Below are positions 36,476 through 45,548 of a DNA stretch of 64,000 bases, in pieces; within the stretch, counting starts at the first letter, position 1, and every line of letters starts with the position of its first letter. Origin of the DNA: Bradyrhizobium sp. ARR65 (lineage in GTDB: Bacteria; Pseudomonadota; Alphaproteobacteria; Rhizobiales; Xanthobacteraceae); the NCBI RefSeq assembly GCF_000472385.1, contig NZ_AWZU01000039.1, positions 1 to 64,000 of the forward strand. The letters run 5' to 3'. A program made the position numbers and the translations under genes. The notes under the pieces are model-generated. The model saw only the letters and a program-made list of their open reading frames with translations, had not been told where the DNA came from and did no database searches.

Positions 36476-36596
36476 TCGAACTACCCCTGCCAGCAATAGA
36501 CAGCCGTCACGCTTTGGTGAAGGCCCGCGTCAGGAAACGGGTCGCATCTCGCGGCTGAGGCGCCAATATCGCCTGCGCGAGAACGAGGAGATAATC

Positions 36597-37064
36597 ATGA
36601 GCTTTCGCATCAAGGGACTGCCAGGGGAACACTTCAACCACTTGTTCGCGATGACGGACGAGGAACTCGCGAAACATCATGTGGTGCGCCGCATAGCCGA
36701 TGACCGCCAGCCCGGATATCCCTGCCGGGTAAGCCTCACCGACTCCAAACCAGGCGACGAGCTGCTGCTCGTCAATTACGAGCACCTACCGGTCGACTCA
36801 CCGTATCGCATGCGCTTTGCCATCTTCGTCCGCAAGGGCGATGAGACCTACGACGAAATTGGCGAAGTGCCCGAGCAGCTGCGCAAACGCATGCTGGCGG
36901 TGCGCGCCTTCGATAGCCTGGGCATGATGCTGGCTTTTGAACTGGTGGATGGTCGGGGGCTCGAACAGGCCATCGAGAAACTGTTCGCCGCCCCCCATGC
37001 CGAATACTTGCACGTGCATTTCGCGGCGCCTGGCTGCTACGCGGCTCGCGTCGAGCGCGCCTAG
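36597..37064 (+). CDS. DUF1203-domain protein
   Basis: The 155-residue protein matches the DUF1203 family. It opens with a FRIKGLPGEHFNHLF-type start, has a PCRVSLTDSKPGDELLLVNY core with a conserved Cys, and ends in YLHVHFAAPGCYAARVERA. It is soluble with no signal peptide, and its function is unknown. The ATG has a GAGGAGA-type site upstream. It stands alone between the cupin gene and the polygalacturonase remnant. Confidence 0.85.
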   Translation: MSFRIKGLPGEHFNHLFAMTDEELAKHHVVRRIADDRQPGYPCRVSLTDSKPGDELLLVNYEHLPVDSPYRMRFAIFVRKGDETYDEIGEVPEQLRKRMLAVRAFDSLGMMLAFELVDGRGLEQAIEKLFAAPHAEYLHVHFAAPGCYAARVERA

Positions 37065-37130
37065 TTGGAACCCGACATGCCAGAGTTCAGGTAGGCGTAG
37101 CCCCGAACGATTCAGATACCACGTTCGGTG

Positions 37131-37858
37131 TCAGAGCCGCATGTGTGAGATCGGAGCTTTGATCGACACGTCGGCCAGGCCGCGGTTGGCGAGGGTACGG
37201 AAATCCGAAACGTCATTAAGCGACACGGCCGGGCCGACCGGAACGCCCGTGGGACCGCGCAGGCGCGCTCCGAGCCGCAGGAACAGCGGCGCGTTACGGA
37301 TGTCGCGCATGGTCCCCGTCACGGTGATATCCTCTATGAGGCTGCCATGGATCGTCTCAAGCGCGAGCCCACGCAAGACGCAATTTGCAATGGCGATGTT
37401 CCGGAATCCGTTCGAGCCCGTGCCGCACTTGATGCGGCCGATGCGCTGCCAATCGTGGTTCTCGACAGTATCGGGAAAGGTCTTGAAGCTGCCGTCGATG
37501 AGCGAGGCGACCTGGCAGCCGCCGGTGGCGATCGTGACGCTTTCGGTCGGGCGCGTATAGTCGAGAGCAAACGAACTCACAGATCAGGCTATTGTGTCCT
37601 GGAACGCCTCCCAGGCGCGTTCGACTCCGCGGGATCATAGCCTGACCTTGTCCCTTCGCGCGGAGTGCCAGCGGCTACGATCACGCTGTCATGGTCGAGA
37701 TAAAGCGAAACTGCGCTTTTCAGGCGAAGGGAGTAGCACACGTAGCGACCGGTGGAAAAATAGACCATGCCGCCCGTTGCCTCGATGGTCCGATTGATCG
37801 CCGGCAAATCGATGGCTTTGCCGTCCCCAACAGCGCCGAATTCACGCACGTCGAACAC
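37131..37858 (-). pseudogene. Polygalacturonase-like GH28 gene, decayed
   Basis: Two minus-strand fragments belong to one glycoside hydrolase family 28 gene. The 5' part (37858-37589) holds the start VREFGAVGDGKAIDLPAINR and GMVYFSTGRYVCYSLRLKS. The 3' part (37580-37131) holds TVENHDWQRIGRIKCGTGSN, where the family has its C-terminal repeats, and TMRDIRNAPLFLRLGARLRG. The central region with the catalytic Asp residues is missing and frameshifts are present. It once probably cleaved pectin-like polysaccharide. Confidence 0.85.
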
Positions 37859-38492
37859 TGTACCGGCACCGGAAGTCGGAGTAGCCGCGCCGGGCTCTTA
37901 CGTACAAGCGCGATCGATCGCCTCGTAGTGACACGTGGTCCAACTGGAAGGAGCGCCCAGATCGCGCAGAGATTGTCGTTTCCTCAAGGAAGCGGGTGGT
38001 CAGGGGCCTGCTTCGGGTGCGCGCCGTGCACAGGGCGCTGTGGGCAACACGATGTCCTTGACGAAGCGCACAACGCGAACGTGGGAACTCGCTACCGCCA
38101 CGACAAGTCCAGGTTTATTTCTGTGATTAATAATCATCGGATAAACTTCTGACTCGTCCAGATGCGGGAGCTCGTTAGATCGTCAAACAAGCGTGCGATC
38201 AAAGATAGGACAGCATATCAGGCACATTTCCGTCGTCCGAACGCGTGTTGTCGTCTCAAACTCTCCCTTGACGACACTTCCGAATTGGTGTCGAATGTTT
38301 AGTAATAAACTAAACTGAACATCGCGCCTGGAGGCGGCCCAAGGACAATCGCGATCGCGCGTGAAGTGCGCATTGCTGGCTTTCCTTAGATCCAATTCGC
38401 CTCAGCCCGCTCGGGCTTCGATGCTTTCAGCCGGCTCCGGATAATGGCGGTTCGGAAGTTGGCGGGGAAAACGCGTCAGGAGAGGAAAGCAC
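37859..38492. other. Upstream region of the ABC/dihydroxyacetone kinase operon
   Basis: No gene was identified. The segment 38281-38330 is unusually AT-rich for the window and is the likeliest promoter zone for the long operon that follows. No palindrome with a known consensus was recognised. Confidence 0.4.
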
Positions 38493-39863
38493 ATGCGAAA
38501 ATCTGCGGCTAGAAAGTCGTCGAAGTGGGCAGGCGGCGCGCTTGCTCTGTTTGCGGGTGTCACATTGTCGGCTGTCGCAACCCAGCCGGCTGCGGCGGAG
38601 AGCAAGCAGCTCACGCTATGTTGGGCGGCGTGGGATCCGGCCAGCGCGTTGGTTGAGCTGGGCAAGGACTTCACCAAGCAATCCGGCATCGAAATGAAAT
38701 ATGAGTTCGTGCCCTGGACGAGCTATGCCGATCGCTTCCTGAACGAGCTTAATTCGCACGGCAAACTTTGCGACCTGATCATCGGCGACAGCCAATGGAT
38801 CGGCGGCGCCGCGGAAAACAACTGGTACGTCAAGCTCAACGATTTCTTCGATAAAGAGCACATCTCCATGGACGACTTCGTGCCGGCAACCGTGGTCGGC
38901 TATTCGGAGTGGCCGAAGAACACGCCGAACTACTGGGCGCTGCCCGCCATGGCGGATGCCGTGGGTTGGACCTATCGCAAGGACTGGTTCTCGCGTCCCG
39001 AAATTCAGTCGGCCTTCAAGGCGAAATATGGCCGGGATCTGGCGCCGCCCAAGACCTATGAGGAGCTAAAGCAGATCGCCGAATTCTTCCAGGGCCGCGA
39101 GATCGACGGCAAGAAGGTCTATGGCGCCTACATCTTCACCGAGCGCGGCTCAGAAGGCATCACGATGGGCGTGACCAACGTCCTCTATAATTATGGCTTC
39201 GCTTACGACAATCCCAAGAAGCCGTACCAGATGCAGGGCTACGTCAATTCACCCGACGCGGTGAAGGGACTCGAGTTCTACAAGGAGCTCTATAGGTGCT
39301 GCACCGCGCCGGGCCTGACAAATGCCTATATGCAGGAAGGCCTGGACGCCTTCAAATCCGGGCAGGTCGCGATGCAGATGAACTGGTTCGCCTTCTTCCC
39401 GGGTCTCTACAAGGATCCGAATGTCGGCGGAGAAAAGATCGGCTTCTTTGTCAATCCGGCCGGTCCGAAAGCCCACTTCACCCAGCTGGGCGGGCAGGGC
39501 ATCTCGGTCGTCGCGACCTCTGACCATAAGGACGACGCGCTCGCCTACATCAAGTGGTTCGCGCAGCCTTCCGTGCAGCAGAAGTGGTGGCAGCTCGGCG
39601 GCTACTCGGCTCTGAAGGCGGTGGTCGATGCCACCGACTTCCCGAAGAGTGCGCCATTTGCTCCGCAATTTCTGGAGTCGATGGCGATCGTGAAGGACTT
39701 CTGGGCCGAGCCGTCCTACGCGCAGCTCCTGCTCGACATGCAGAAGCGGGTGCATGACTACGTCGTTGCCGACAAGGGCACCGCGCAGCAGGCGCTTGAT
39801 CTGTTGGTCAAGGACTGGACCAAGGTCTTTGGCGAGCAGGGCAAGAAGGTCGCCTCGGAATAG
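38493..39863 (+). CDS. Sugar/polyol-type ABC transporter substrate-binding protein
   Basis: This 456-residue family 1 extracellular solute-binding protein has a signal peptide with the cleavage region QPAAAES at about residues 32-38. Typical blocks are FVPWTSYADRFLNEL, DLIIGDSQWIGGAAENN and WALPAMADAVGWTYRKDW. It captures a small carbohydrate-like solute in the periplasm. The linked dihydroxyacetone kinase genes suggest a C3 compound such as dihydroxyacetone or glycerol, or a sugar broken down to it. That is inference from context. It is the first and probably most expressed gene of the operon, followed by an mRNA hairpin. Confidence 0.9.
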   Translation: MRKSAARKSSKWAGGALALFAGVTLSAVATQPAAAESKQLTLCWAAWDPASALVELGKDFTKQSGIEMKYEFVPWTSYADRFLNELNSHGKLCDLIIGDSQWIGGAAENNWYVKLNDFFDKEHISMDDFVPATVVGYSEWPKNTPNYWALPAMADAVGWTYRKDWFSRPEIQSAFKAKYGRDLAPPKTYEELKQIAEFFQGREIDGKKVYGAYIFTERGSEGITMGVTNVLYNYGFAYDNPKKPYQMQGYVNSPDAVKGLEFYKELYRCCTAPGLTNAYMQEGLDAFKSGQVAMQMNWFAFFPGLYKDPNVGGEKIGFFVNPAGPKAHFTQLGGQGISVVATSDHKDDALAYIKWFAQPSVQQKWWQLGGYSALKAVVDATDFPKSAPFAPQFLESMAIVKDFWAEPSYAQLLLDMQKRVHDYVVADKGTAQQALDLLVKDWTKVFGEQGKKVASE

Positions 39864-39874
39864 CGCAGTGTGAA

Positions 39875-39909
39875 CCGGCCTCCCCGAGGCGGATCCCCGG
39901 GGAGGCCGG
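39875..39909 (+). other. Strong hairpin after the binding-protein gene
   Basis: A perfect 11-bp GC-rich stem (CCGGCCTCCCC with GGGGAGGCCGG) encloses a 13-base loop. No T-run follows. Such stems after a solute-binding-protein gene usually protect the upstream mRNA, so that binding protein is made in excess over the permeases. Confidence 0.75.
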
Positions 39910-39919
39910 GAACGAGCCG

Positions 39920-40912
39920 GTGCACGAGAGCATGACCACGATCATTCACCCAGAGAACGCCGCGATCGAGGGCATTGGCGAGCCTTGCAAGCGCCGCGCA
40001 GGCGTGGCTGGCAAGACTTGGCGAGCGCGCGGCCTGTCGGACCGCGCCATTGCCTGGCTGTTCGTCGCGCCGACGATCGCACTTCTACTCGCCATCAACA
40101 TCTTTCCGTTGATCTGGATGATTCGGCTGTCCTTCACCAGCCTCAACCTCAGCATGTCCTATCTGCCGCTGCGGTTCGTTGGGCTGGACAATTTCCAGGA
40201 CATTCTGACGGACGAAGACGTCTGGGCTCGCCTGCAGACGACGGCGCAATTCGTGATCTGCTCGGTCGCGCTGCAGGTGGTGGTCGGCTTTGGGCTCGCG
40301 CTGCTCATCAACCGCCAGTTTCGCAGCCACAGTTTCTGGACCACCATCATTCTGCTGCCGATGATGCTGTCGCCAGCCGTGGTCGGCAATTTTTGGACAC
40401 TGCTGTTCCAGCCGCAGATCGGGCCGTTCAACTACCTCGTCAGCCTCTTCACCGGCTTGCCGCCGAGCTCGTTCTCCATGACAGGGGAGGTTGCGCTTGC
40501 GCCCTGGACCATTGTCTTGGTCGATACCTGGATGTGGGCGCCTTATGTGATGCTGATCTGCCTCGCCGGCCTGCGCTCGATCCCCGACTACATCTATGAG
40601 GCGGCCGAGGTCGATCGCGCCTCATCTTGGCGGCAATTCTGGTCGATCACGCTGCCGATGACGGTGCCGTTCTTGATGCTCGCGGTGCTCTTCCGCGCGA
40701 TCGAGAATTTCAAGATGTTCGATATGGTCAATCTCCTGACCTCGGGCGGACCGGGCTCTACCACCGAGCTGGTGTCGATCACGCTCAAGCGCGCCGCGTT
40801 CGAAAAATGGCGCACCGGCTATTCTTCCGCGCTTGCCATCATTCTGTTCGTGACGGTGTTCGGCGCAGCCAACATCTACGTCAAGGCGCTCAAGCGGGTG
40901 AAGCAACGATGA
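39920..40912 (+). CDS. ABC transporter permease 1 (MalF-like)
   Basis: This inner-membrane permease has 330 residues (318 if the ATG at 39956-equivalent downstream codons were not used; a GTG at 39920 and an ATG at 39932 are the main candidates). Six helices are predicted, starting with AIAWLFVAPTIALLLAINIF. The cytoplasmic EAA loop is EAAEVDRASSWRQFWSITLP near residue 230. It pairs with the next permease. Its stop overlaps the next start. Confidence 0.92.
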   Translation: MHESMTTIIHPENAAIEGIGEPCKRRAGVAGKTWRARGLSDRAIAWLFVAPTIALLLAINIFPLIWMIRLSFTSLNLSMSYLPLRFVGLDNFQDILTDEDVWARLQTTAQFVICSVALQVVVGFGLALLINRQFRSHSFWTTIILLPMMLSPAVVGNFWTLLFQPQIGPFNYLVSLFTGLPPSSFSMTGEVALAPWTIVLVDTWMWAPYVMLICLAGLRSIPDYIYEAAEVDRASSWRQFWSITLPMTVPFLMLAVLFRAIENFKMFDMVNLLTSGGPGSTTELVSITLKRAAFEKWRTGYSSALAIILFVTVFGAANIYVKALKRVKQR

Positions 40913-41868
40913 GTGCGATTGCCAAATCCAACGCCCATTCCATCGTCGAGGCCAGCCCGCGAGCGAAGGCGATCGCCGGCACAATTGTCATTCTCTATGC
41001 GGTGATCTCGATCCTGCCGCTGCTCTGGATCGTGGCAACGGCCTTCAAGTCGCAGAGCGATGCGATCGCCTATCCGCCAAAGGTGTTCTTCCAGCCAACC
41101 CTGGAAGGCTACGTCAACCTGTTCACCATGCGTACGCGCCAGACGCCGGATTTCATCGCCAAGCTGCCGCCGCCGACCACCTGGTACGACAAGCTGGTGC
41201 GCCAGCATGACATGGTGATCGCGGGGCCCTCGAAAGTGGTGCCGCGCTTCATCAACTCGCTCATCATCGGCTTCGGCTCGACCTTTCTCGCCGTGTTCTT
41301 GGGAACGCTCGCGGCCTACGCCTTCTCACGCTTCCGCATTCCCCTCGCCGACGATCTTTTGTTCTTCATCCTGTCCACGCGCATGATGCCGCCGGTCGCG
41401 GTCGCCATTCCGATCTATTTGATGTACCGGCAGCTCAACCTCACCGATACCCGGCTCGGCATGATTCTGCTCTACACTGCCGTGAACGTGTCCCTTGCAG
41501 TGTGGTTGCTCAAGGGGTTCATCGACGAGATCCCGCGCGAATATGAGGAAGCCGCCCTTGTCGATGGCTACACGCGGTTGCAGGCGCTGCGCAAGGTGGT
41601 GCTGCCGCAGGCGGTGACCGGAATTGCCGCGACCGCGATCTTCTGCTTGATCTTCTCATGGAACGAATACGCCTTCGCCGTGCTGCTCACCAGCGGCGAG
41701 GCGCAGACCATGCCGCCCTTCATTCCCTTTATTATCGGCGAGGGCGGCCAGGATTGGCCGGCGGTCGCGGCCGCAACGACGCTGTTCGTGATGCCGATCG
41801 TGCTGTTCACCGTCCTGCTGCGCAAGCATCTGTTGCGCGGAATTACCTTCGGAGCGGTGCGCAAATGA
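40909..41868 (+). CDS. ABC transporter permease 2 (MalG-like)
   Basis: This 319-residue permease of the carbohydrate uptake type 1 family has six predicted helices. Its EAA loop (EEAALVDGYTRLQALRKVVL) lies near residue 210 and the C-terminal segment contains FSWNEYAFAVLLTS. The region at about 60-110 is longer than in many MalG proteins. Start and stop codons overlap those of its neighbours, showing tight translational coupling. Confidence 0.92.
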   Translation: MSAIAKSNAHSIVEASPRAKAIAGTIVILYAVISILPLLWIVATAFKSQSDAIAYPPKVFFQPTLEGYVNLFTMRTRQTPDFIAKLPPPTTWYDKLVRQHDMVIAGPSKVVPRFINSLIIGFGSTFLAVFLGTLAAYAFSRFRIPLADDLLFFILSTRMMPPVAVAIPIYLMYRQLNLTDTRLGMILLYTAVNVSLAVWLLKGFIDEIPREYEEAALVDGYTRLQALRKVVLPQAVTGIAATAIFCLIFSWNEYAFAVLLTSGEAQTMPPFIPFIIGEGGQDWPAVAAATTLFVMPIVLFTVLLRKHLLRGITFGAVRK

Positions 41869-42065
41869 GGGCCTTAAACGTCAACAAGAGCAGATTGTCG
41901 CGCGTCTTCCGGCGCGGGCCCTGGGAGGCACTCGCCATGACCCTGATCGCCGGCGGAATCATCATGCTGGTGCAGCCGTTCTCGATCGATCTCTACAGCT
42001 ATTCATTCGTGACGATTCTGGCCGGCACGCTCAGCTTTGTCGCGGTCAGCCATTTTCCGGAGTAG
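41865..42065 (+). CDS. Small two-helix membrane protein of the ABC operon
   Basis: This 66-residue protein has a basic N-terminus and two hydrophobic segments (AMTLIAGGIIMLVQPF and SYSFVTILAGTLSFVAV). Its ATG overlaps the permease 2 stop, and it ends four bases before the first ATPase gene, so it is almost certainly translated. Its position recalls the small membrane protein GlpU of rhizobial glycerol transporters, but the sequence does not look like that family. It may be an accessory subunit. Confidence 0.7.
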   Translation: MRALNVNKSRLSRVFRRGPWEALAMTLIAGGIIMLVQPFSIDLYSYSFVTILAGTLSFVAVSHFPE

Positions 42066-42069
42066 GGCG

Positions 42070-43167
42070 ATGGTCGACATTCGCGTCGAAAATTTGCGCA
42101 AATCCTTCGATCAGTTCACGGCCGTGCAGGGCTCGAACTTCAGGATTCCAGATGGCACCTTCTTTGCGATGTTGGGGCCCTCCGGCTGCGGCAAGACCAC
42201 GACCTTGCGCATGATCGCAGGGCTTGAGCTGCCGACTGAGGGACGCATCCTGCTTGACGGCGAGGATGTGACCTTTCATCGGGCTGCAGCGCGCGACATT
42301 GCTTTCGTCTTCCAGCTATTCGCGCTGTATCCGCACATGAACGTCGCGCAAAACATCGGCTTTCCCCTGAAATGCGCGAGCATGAGCCGTCGCGAGATCC
42401 GCGAGCGCGTGGCCGAGACGGCGCGGCTGTTGCGGATCGAGCATTTGTTGTCGAGCAGGACCTCAAAGCTCTCCGGGGGCGACCGGCAGCGCGTGGCGTT
42501 AGGGCGCGCGATAGTCCGCCGGCCCAAGGCGTTCCTGATGGACGAGCCACTAGGCGCACTCGATGCCGAGTTCCGCCATCTGATGTGCAGCGAGCTGCGC
42601 GATCTGCATGATCGCATCAACGCGACCACGATCTATGTGACGCATGACCAGATCGAGGCGATGTCGATGGCGGACACGATTGCGATCATGAACCGCGGCC
42701 GTATCGAGCAGATTGGCTCGCCGCAGGAAATCTATGACCGGCCGGCAAGCCTGTTCGTGGCCGACTTCATCGGCTCGCCGCCGATGAATTTCCTAAAGTT
42801 CGATGCGGGGCTCAAGTCAGGTGATCAGGCGATAGACTTCCATGCGACTCGTATCGCGGTCCCCGAAATCCACGAAGCGCGCGCCACCGGCCCTCTCGTG
42901 CTCGGCGTGCGGCCCGAACACATCGGCTTTGCCGAGGATGCGCCGGTGCGCGGGCGGGTATTCGGCGCAGAATATCTGGGCACGACGCAGATTGTCACGG
43001 TCGATACGCCCTACGGCCGCGTGGCGGCGCGGCTGCCGTCGCACCTCAAGGTCGCGATCGGCGAGGCGGTCGGCCTCAACTTCCGCTGCGAGCGCCTGGC
43101 GCTGTTCGATGCGGTGAGCGGGGCGGCCATTCGCACGGCCAGCTTTGGAGCAACCGCCCATGACTGA
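42070..43167 (+). CDS. ABC transporter ATP-binding protein 1 (UgpC/MalK-like)
   Basis: This 365-residue ATPase has Walker A GPSGCGKTT near residue 37 and Q-loop FVFQLFALYPHM. The signature LSGGDRQRVALGRA has Asp where most relatives have Gln, which I regard as a normal subfamily variant. Walker B is FLMDEPLGALDAE and the switch is VTHDQIEAM. A C-terminal regulatory OB domain follows residue 240. It overlaps the next ATPase gene by eight bases. Two different ATPases probably form a heterodimer under the two permeases. Confidence 0.92.
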   Translation: MVDIRVENLRKSFDQFTAVQGSNFRIPDGTFFAMLGPSGCGKTTTLRMIAGLELPTEGRILLDGEDVTFHRAAARDIAFVFQLFALYPHMNVAQNIGFPLKCASMSRREIRERVAETARLLRIEHLLSSRTSKLSGGDRQRVALGRAIVRRPKAFLMDEPLGALDAEFRHLMCSELRDLHDRINATTIYVTHDQIEAMSMADTIAIMNRGRIEQIGSPQEIYDRPASLFVADFIGSPPMNFLKFDAGLKSGDQAIDFHATRIAVPEIHEARATGPLVLGVRPEHIGFAEDAPVRGRVFGAEYLGTTQIVTVDTPYGRVAARLPSHLKVAIGEAVGLNFRCERLALFDAVSGAAIRTASFGATAHD

Positions 43168-44185
43168 CGTCGTGCTTCGAAACATCAGCAAGCGTTTCGG
43201 CAGCGTGGAGGCCGTGCGCGACCTCTCTCTTTCGGTGAACGACGGCGAGTTCGTGGTGCTGCTCGGCCCCAGCGGCGCCGGCAAGACCACGACCTTGCGA
43301 CTTATCGCCGGGCTTGAGCAGCCCGATTCAGGCTCGGTGCTGATCGATGGCGAAGACGTGACGCGCGATCCGCCGGGCACGCGCGACATCGCCTTCGTGT
43401 TCCAGCAATACTCGCTGTATCCCCATCTCTCAGTATACGATAATCTGGCCTTTCCGCTGCGCTCGCCGGCGCGGCGCGTGCCGGAGCGCCTGATCAAGAA
43501 GCGCGTCGAGCAGACGGCCGAGCTCCTGCACGTATCGAGCAAGCTCAAAAACTCCGCAACGCGGCTGTCCGGCGGGGAGATGCAGCGGGTGGCGATTGGC
43601 CGCGCGCTGGTGCGCGACCCTGCGATCTATCTGATGGATGAGCCGCTATCCTCGCTGGACGCCAAGCTGCGCGCCGAGTTGAGGCTCGAGCTGAAGCGCA
43701 TCCAGATCGAGTTGGGGGCGACCATCCTTTATGTCACCCATGACCAGGTCGAGGCGATGACCATGGCATCCCGGATCGGCGTGATCCGCGATGGCAAGCT
43801 GCTTCAGCTCGGCTCGCCGCGCGAGATCTACGAAAATCCAGCCGACAGCTACGTCGCCTCGAGGCTCGGCACGCCGCCCATCAATTTTCTTCCCGCACAC
43901 CTCGTTCCTGATGTGGCGATGCCTGATGGCACGGAGATGCTCGGGATCCGCACCGAGCACCTGGAGATCGGGAAAAGGAACGGCGGAACACTGGTCGGCC
44001 GCGTGCATCGGGTCGAGCATCTCGGTGAGCAGAATCACGTTCACCTCGAGTATAAGGGCAAGATGCTGGTGACGCTTGCCGATCCGCATCAGCCAGTCGA
44101 TGCCGGAGAGGACGTCGAACTTCGTCTGAAGCATCCGCTCTATTTCGATGCGGCGGGACGACGGATCCCCGCCGTCATACAATGA
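43160..44185 (+). CDS. ABC transporter ATP-binding protein 2 (UgpC/MalK-like)
   Basis: This 341-residue ATPase has Walker A GPSGAGKTT, Q-loop FVFQQYSLYPHL, signature LSGGEMQRVAIGRAL, Walker B YLMDEPLSSLDAKL and switch VTHDQVEAM, with a C-terminal TOBE-like domain. It differs clearly from the first ATPase and so is a separate subunit, not a recent duplicate. It is followed after 12 bases by dhaL, which joins transport and kinase in one transcript. Confidence 0.92.
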   Translation: MTDVVLRNISKRFGSVEAVRDLSLSVNDGEFVVLLGPSGAGKTTTLRLIAGLEQPDSGSVLIDGEDVTRDPPGTRDIAFVFQQYSLYPHLSVYDNLAFPLRSPARRVPERLIKKRVEQTAELLHVSSKLKNSATRLSGGEMQRVAIGRALVRDPAIYLMDEPLSSLDAKLRAELRLELKRIQIELGATILYVTHDQVEAMTMASRIGVIRDGKLLQLGSPREIYENPADSYVASRLGTPPINFLPAHLVPDVAMPDGTEMLGIRTEHLEIGKRNGGTLVGRVHRVEHLGEQNHVHLEYKGKMLVTLADPHQPVDAGEDVELRLKHPLYFDAAGRRIPAVIQ

Positions 44186-44197
44186 GGTCTTGACCCG

Positions 44198-44818
44198 ATG
44201 ACGTTACGGCCCGACACGTTCAAGTCTCTTGTCAAGGTCGCCGCCGAACAGGTGATCGCAAGCGCGCCAGAACTCACCGCGCTCGATCAGGCGATTGGGG
44301 ATGGCGACCACGGCACCAATATGAAGCGCGGCTTCGAGGCCGTGCTGAGCAAGCTCGATGCGATCGGCGCGCAGCCGCTGGACGAGGCGTTCAAGACCAT
44401 CGGCAAGACGCTCGTGATGACGGTTGGCGGGGCTTCCGGCCCGCTCTATGGCTCGTTCTTCCTCGCCGCTGGCGAGGCGCTAGCGCACAAGAAGCTGCCG
44501 GAAGATCTGGCCGAGGTGTTCGGCAGCGGCGTTAATGCGGTCAGTGCGCGCGGCCGCTCGCAAGCCGGCGAGAAGACAATGCTGGACGTGCTTGTCCCGG
44601 TGCTCGAGACGTTGAAGGCAGATGCCGGTCGCGGCGACGTGATCGAACGCGTACGGACGACGGCGGCCGAAGCGGTGGCGCGGACAGCTCCTATGCGGGC
44701 GACCAAGGGTCGCGCCTCATTCCTTGGGGAACGGAGTGTCGGACATGTCGATCCCGGCGCAAAATCGAGCTGCGTTCTCCTGCAAGCAGTCTGCGCGAGC
44801 CTGGAGGCGCAGCGATGA
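44198..44818 (+). CDS. dhaL: Dihydroxyacetone kinase ADP-binding subunit DhaL
   Basis: DhaL carries tightly bound ADP that is rephosphorylated by DhaM and used to phosphorylate dihydroxyacetone on DhaK. The 206-residue all-helical protein has the Mg-binding DQAIGDGDHGTNM motif at about 29-41, GGASGPLYGSFF, and a C-terminal DPGAKSS block. Its stop overlaps the dhaM start by four bases. Confidence 0.94.
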   Translation: MTLRPDTFKSLVKVAAEQVIASAPELTALDQAIGDGDHGTNMKRGFEAVLSKLDAIGAQPLDEAFKTIGKTLVMTVGGASGPLYGSFFLAAGEALAHKKLPEDLAEVFGSGVNAVSARGRSQAGEKTMLDVLVPVLETLKADAGRGDVIERVRTTAAEAVARTAPMRATKGRASFLGERSVGHVDPGAKSSCVLLQAVCASLEAQR

Positions 44819-45207
44819 GCGACACGGTGGGTATTGTGATCGTCTCCCACTCCAAGGACATCGCCAAGGGCACCGCCGATATGGTGCGGCAGATGGTCGG
44901 CAGCGAGGTCAAGGTGGCTTATTGCGGCGGCAATCCCGACGGCGGGCTTGGCACCAACGTGTCCCTGATCATCGATGCCATCAACGACGCTTGGTCCTCG
45001 AAGGGTGTTGCGATCCTGGTCGATCTTGGGGGAGCGGAGACGAACAGCGAGATGGCGGTCGAGATGCTGGAGCAGGAACGGCGCAAAATGGTTGTCGTGT
45101 GCAATGCTCCCATTGTGGAAGGCGCCGTGATGGCGGCGACCGAGGCGGCCGGCGGCAGCTCGCTGGAGCAGGTGAGGGCGGTGGCGGAGGAACTGAGTGC
45201 CGGCTGA
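44815..45207 (+). CDS. dhaM: PTS-dependent dihydroxyacetone kinase phosphotransferase subunit DhaM (EIIA only)
   Basis: This 130-residue EIIA-mannose-type domain has its phosphorylation site at H12 (VGIVIVSHSKDIAKG) and the sequence VAILVDLGGAETNSEMA. It passes phosphate from HPr to DhaL-bound ADP. Unlike E. coli DhaM, which fuses EIIA, HPr and an Enzyme I fragment, the HPr and Enzyme I here are separate genes immediately downstream. Confidence 0.94.
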   Translation: MSDTVGIVIVSHSKDIAKGTADMVRQMVGSEVKVAYCGGNPDGGLGTNVSLIIDAINDAWSSKGVAILVDLGGAETNSEMAVEMLEQERRKMVVVCNAPIVEGAVMAATEAAGGSSLEQVRAVAEELSAG

Positions 45208-45236
45208 TGCGATGCGGCAGAAAGCAGTGATTGGAT

Positions 45237-45548
45237 ATGAACATGCTTGAGACATCCGCGAACGAGCCATTCGTCACCGGCAAGGTGAGGCTGCTGCATG
45301 CGGCGGGCATGCATGCCCGCCCGGCGGTGAAGCTGACAAAATTGGCCAAGCGGTTCCAGGCCCAGATTTCCATACGTGCTTCAGAGACGGCCGACTGGAT
45401 CAATGCCAAGAGCGTTGCGAAGGTGATGGCGATGCGCGCACCGCGCGACTCCACCATCGAGATCAAGGCGCATGGTGAGGATGCCGAAGCGGCAGTGGCT
45501 GCGCTAATCAGCCTCGTTGCCGCTGATTTTCCAGAAGCGAGCGCGTGA
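45237..45548 (+). CDS. HPr-family phosphocarrier
   Basis: This 103-residue HPr-like protein has its active His at H26 in GMHARPAVKL and a regulatory-Ser-like position in INAKSVAKVMAM. An N-terminal extension of about 10 residues precedes the fold. It would carry phosphate from the Enzyme I encoded next to DhaM. ATGs at 45237 and 45243 are both possible. Its stop overlaps the ptsI-like start (TGATG). Confidence 0.9.
   Translation: MNMLETSANEPFVTGKVRLLHAAGMHARPAVKLTKLAKRFQAQISIRASETADWINAKSVAKVMAMRAPRDSTIEIKAHGEDAEAAVAALISLVAADFPEASA

Noticed and set aside
42475..42520. Signature LSGGDRQRVALGRA in ATPase 1 taken as a defect
   Set aside because: The catalytic Gly and Ser residues are intact and this variant is plausible for the subfamily.
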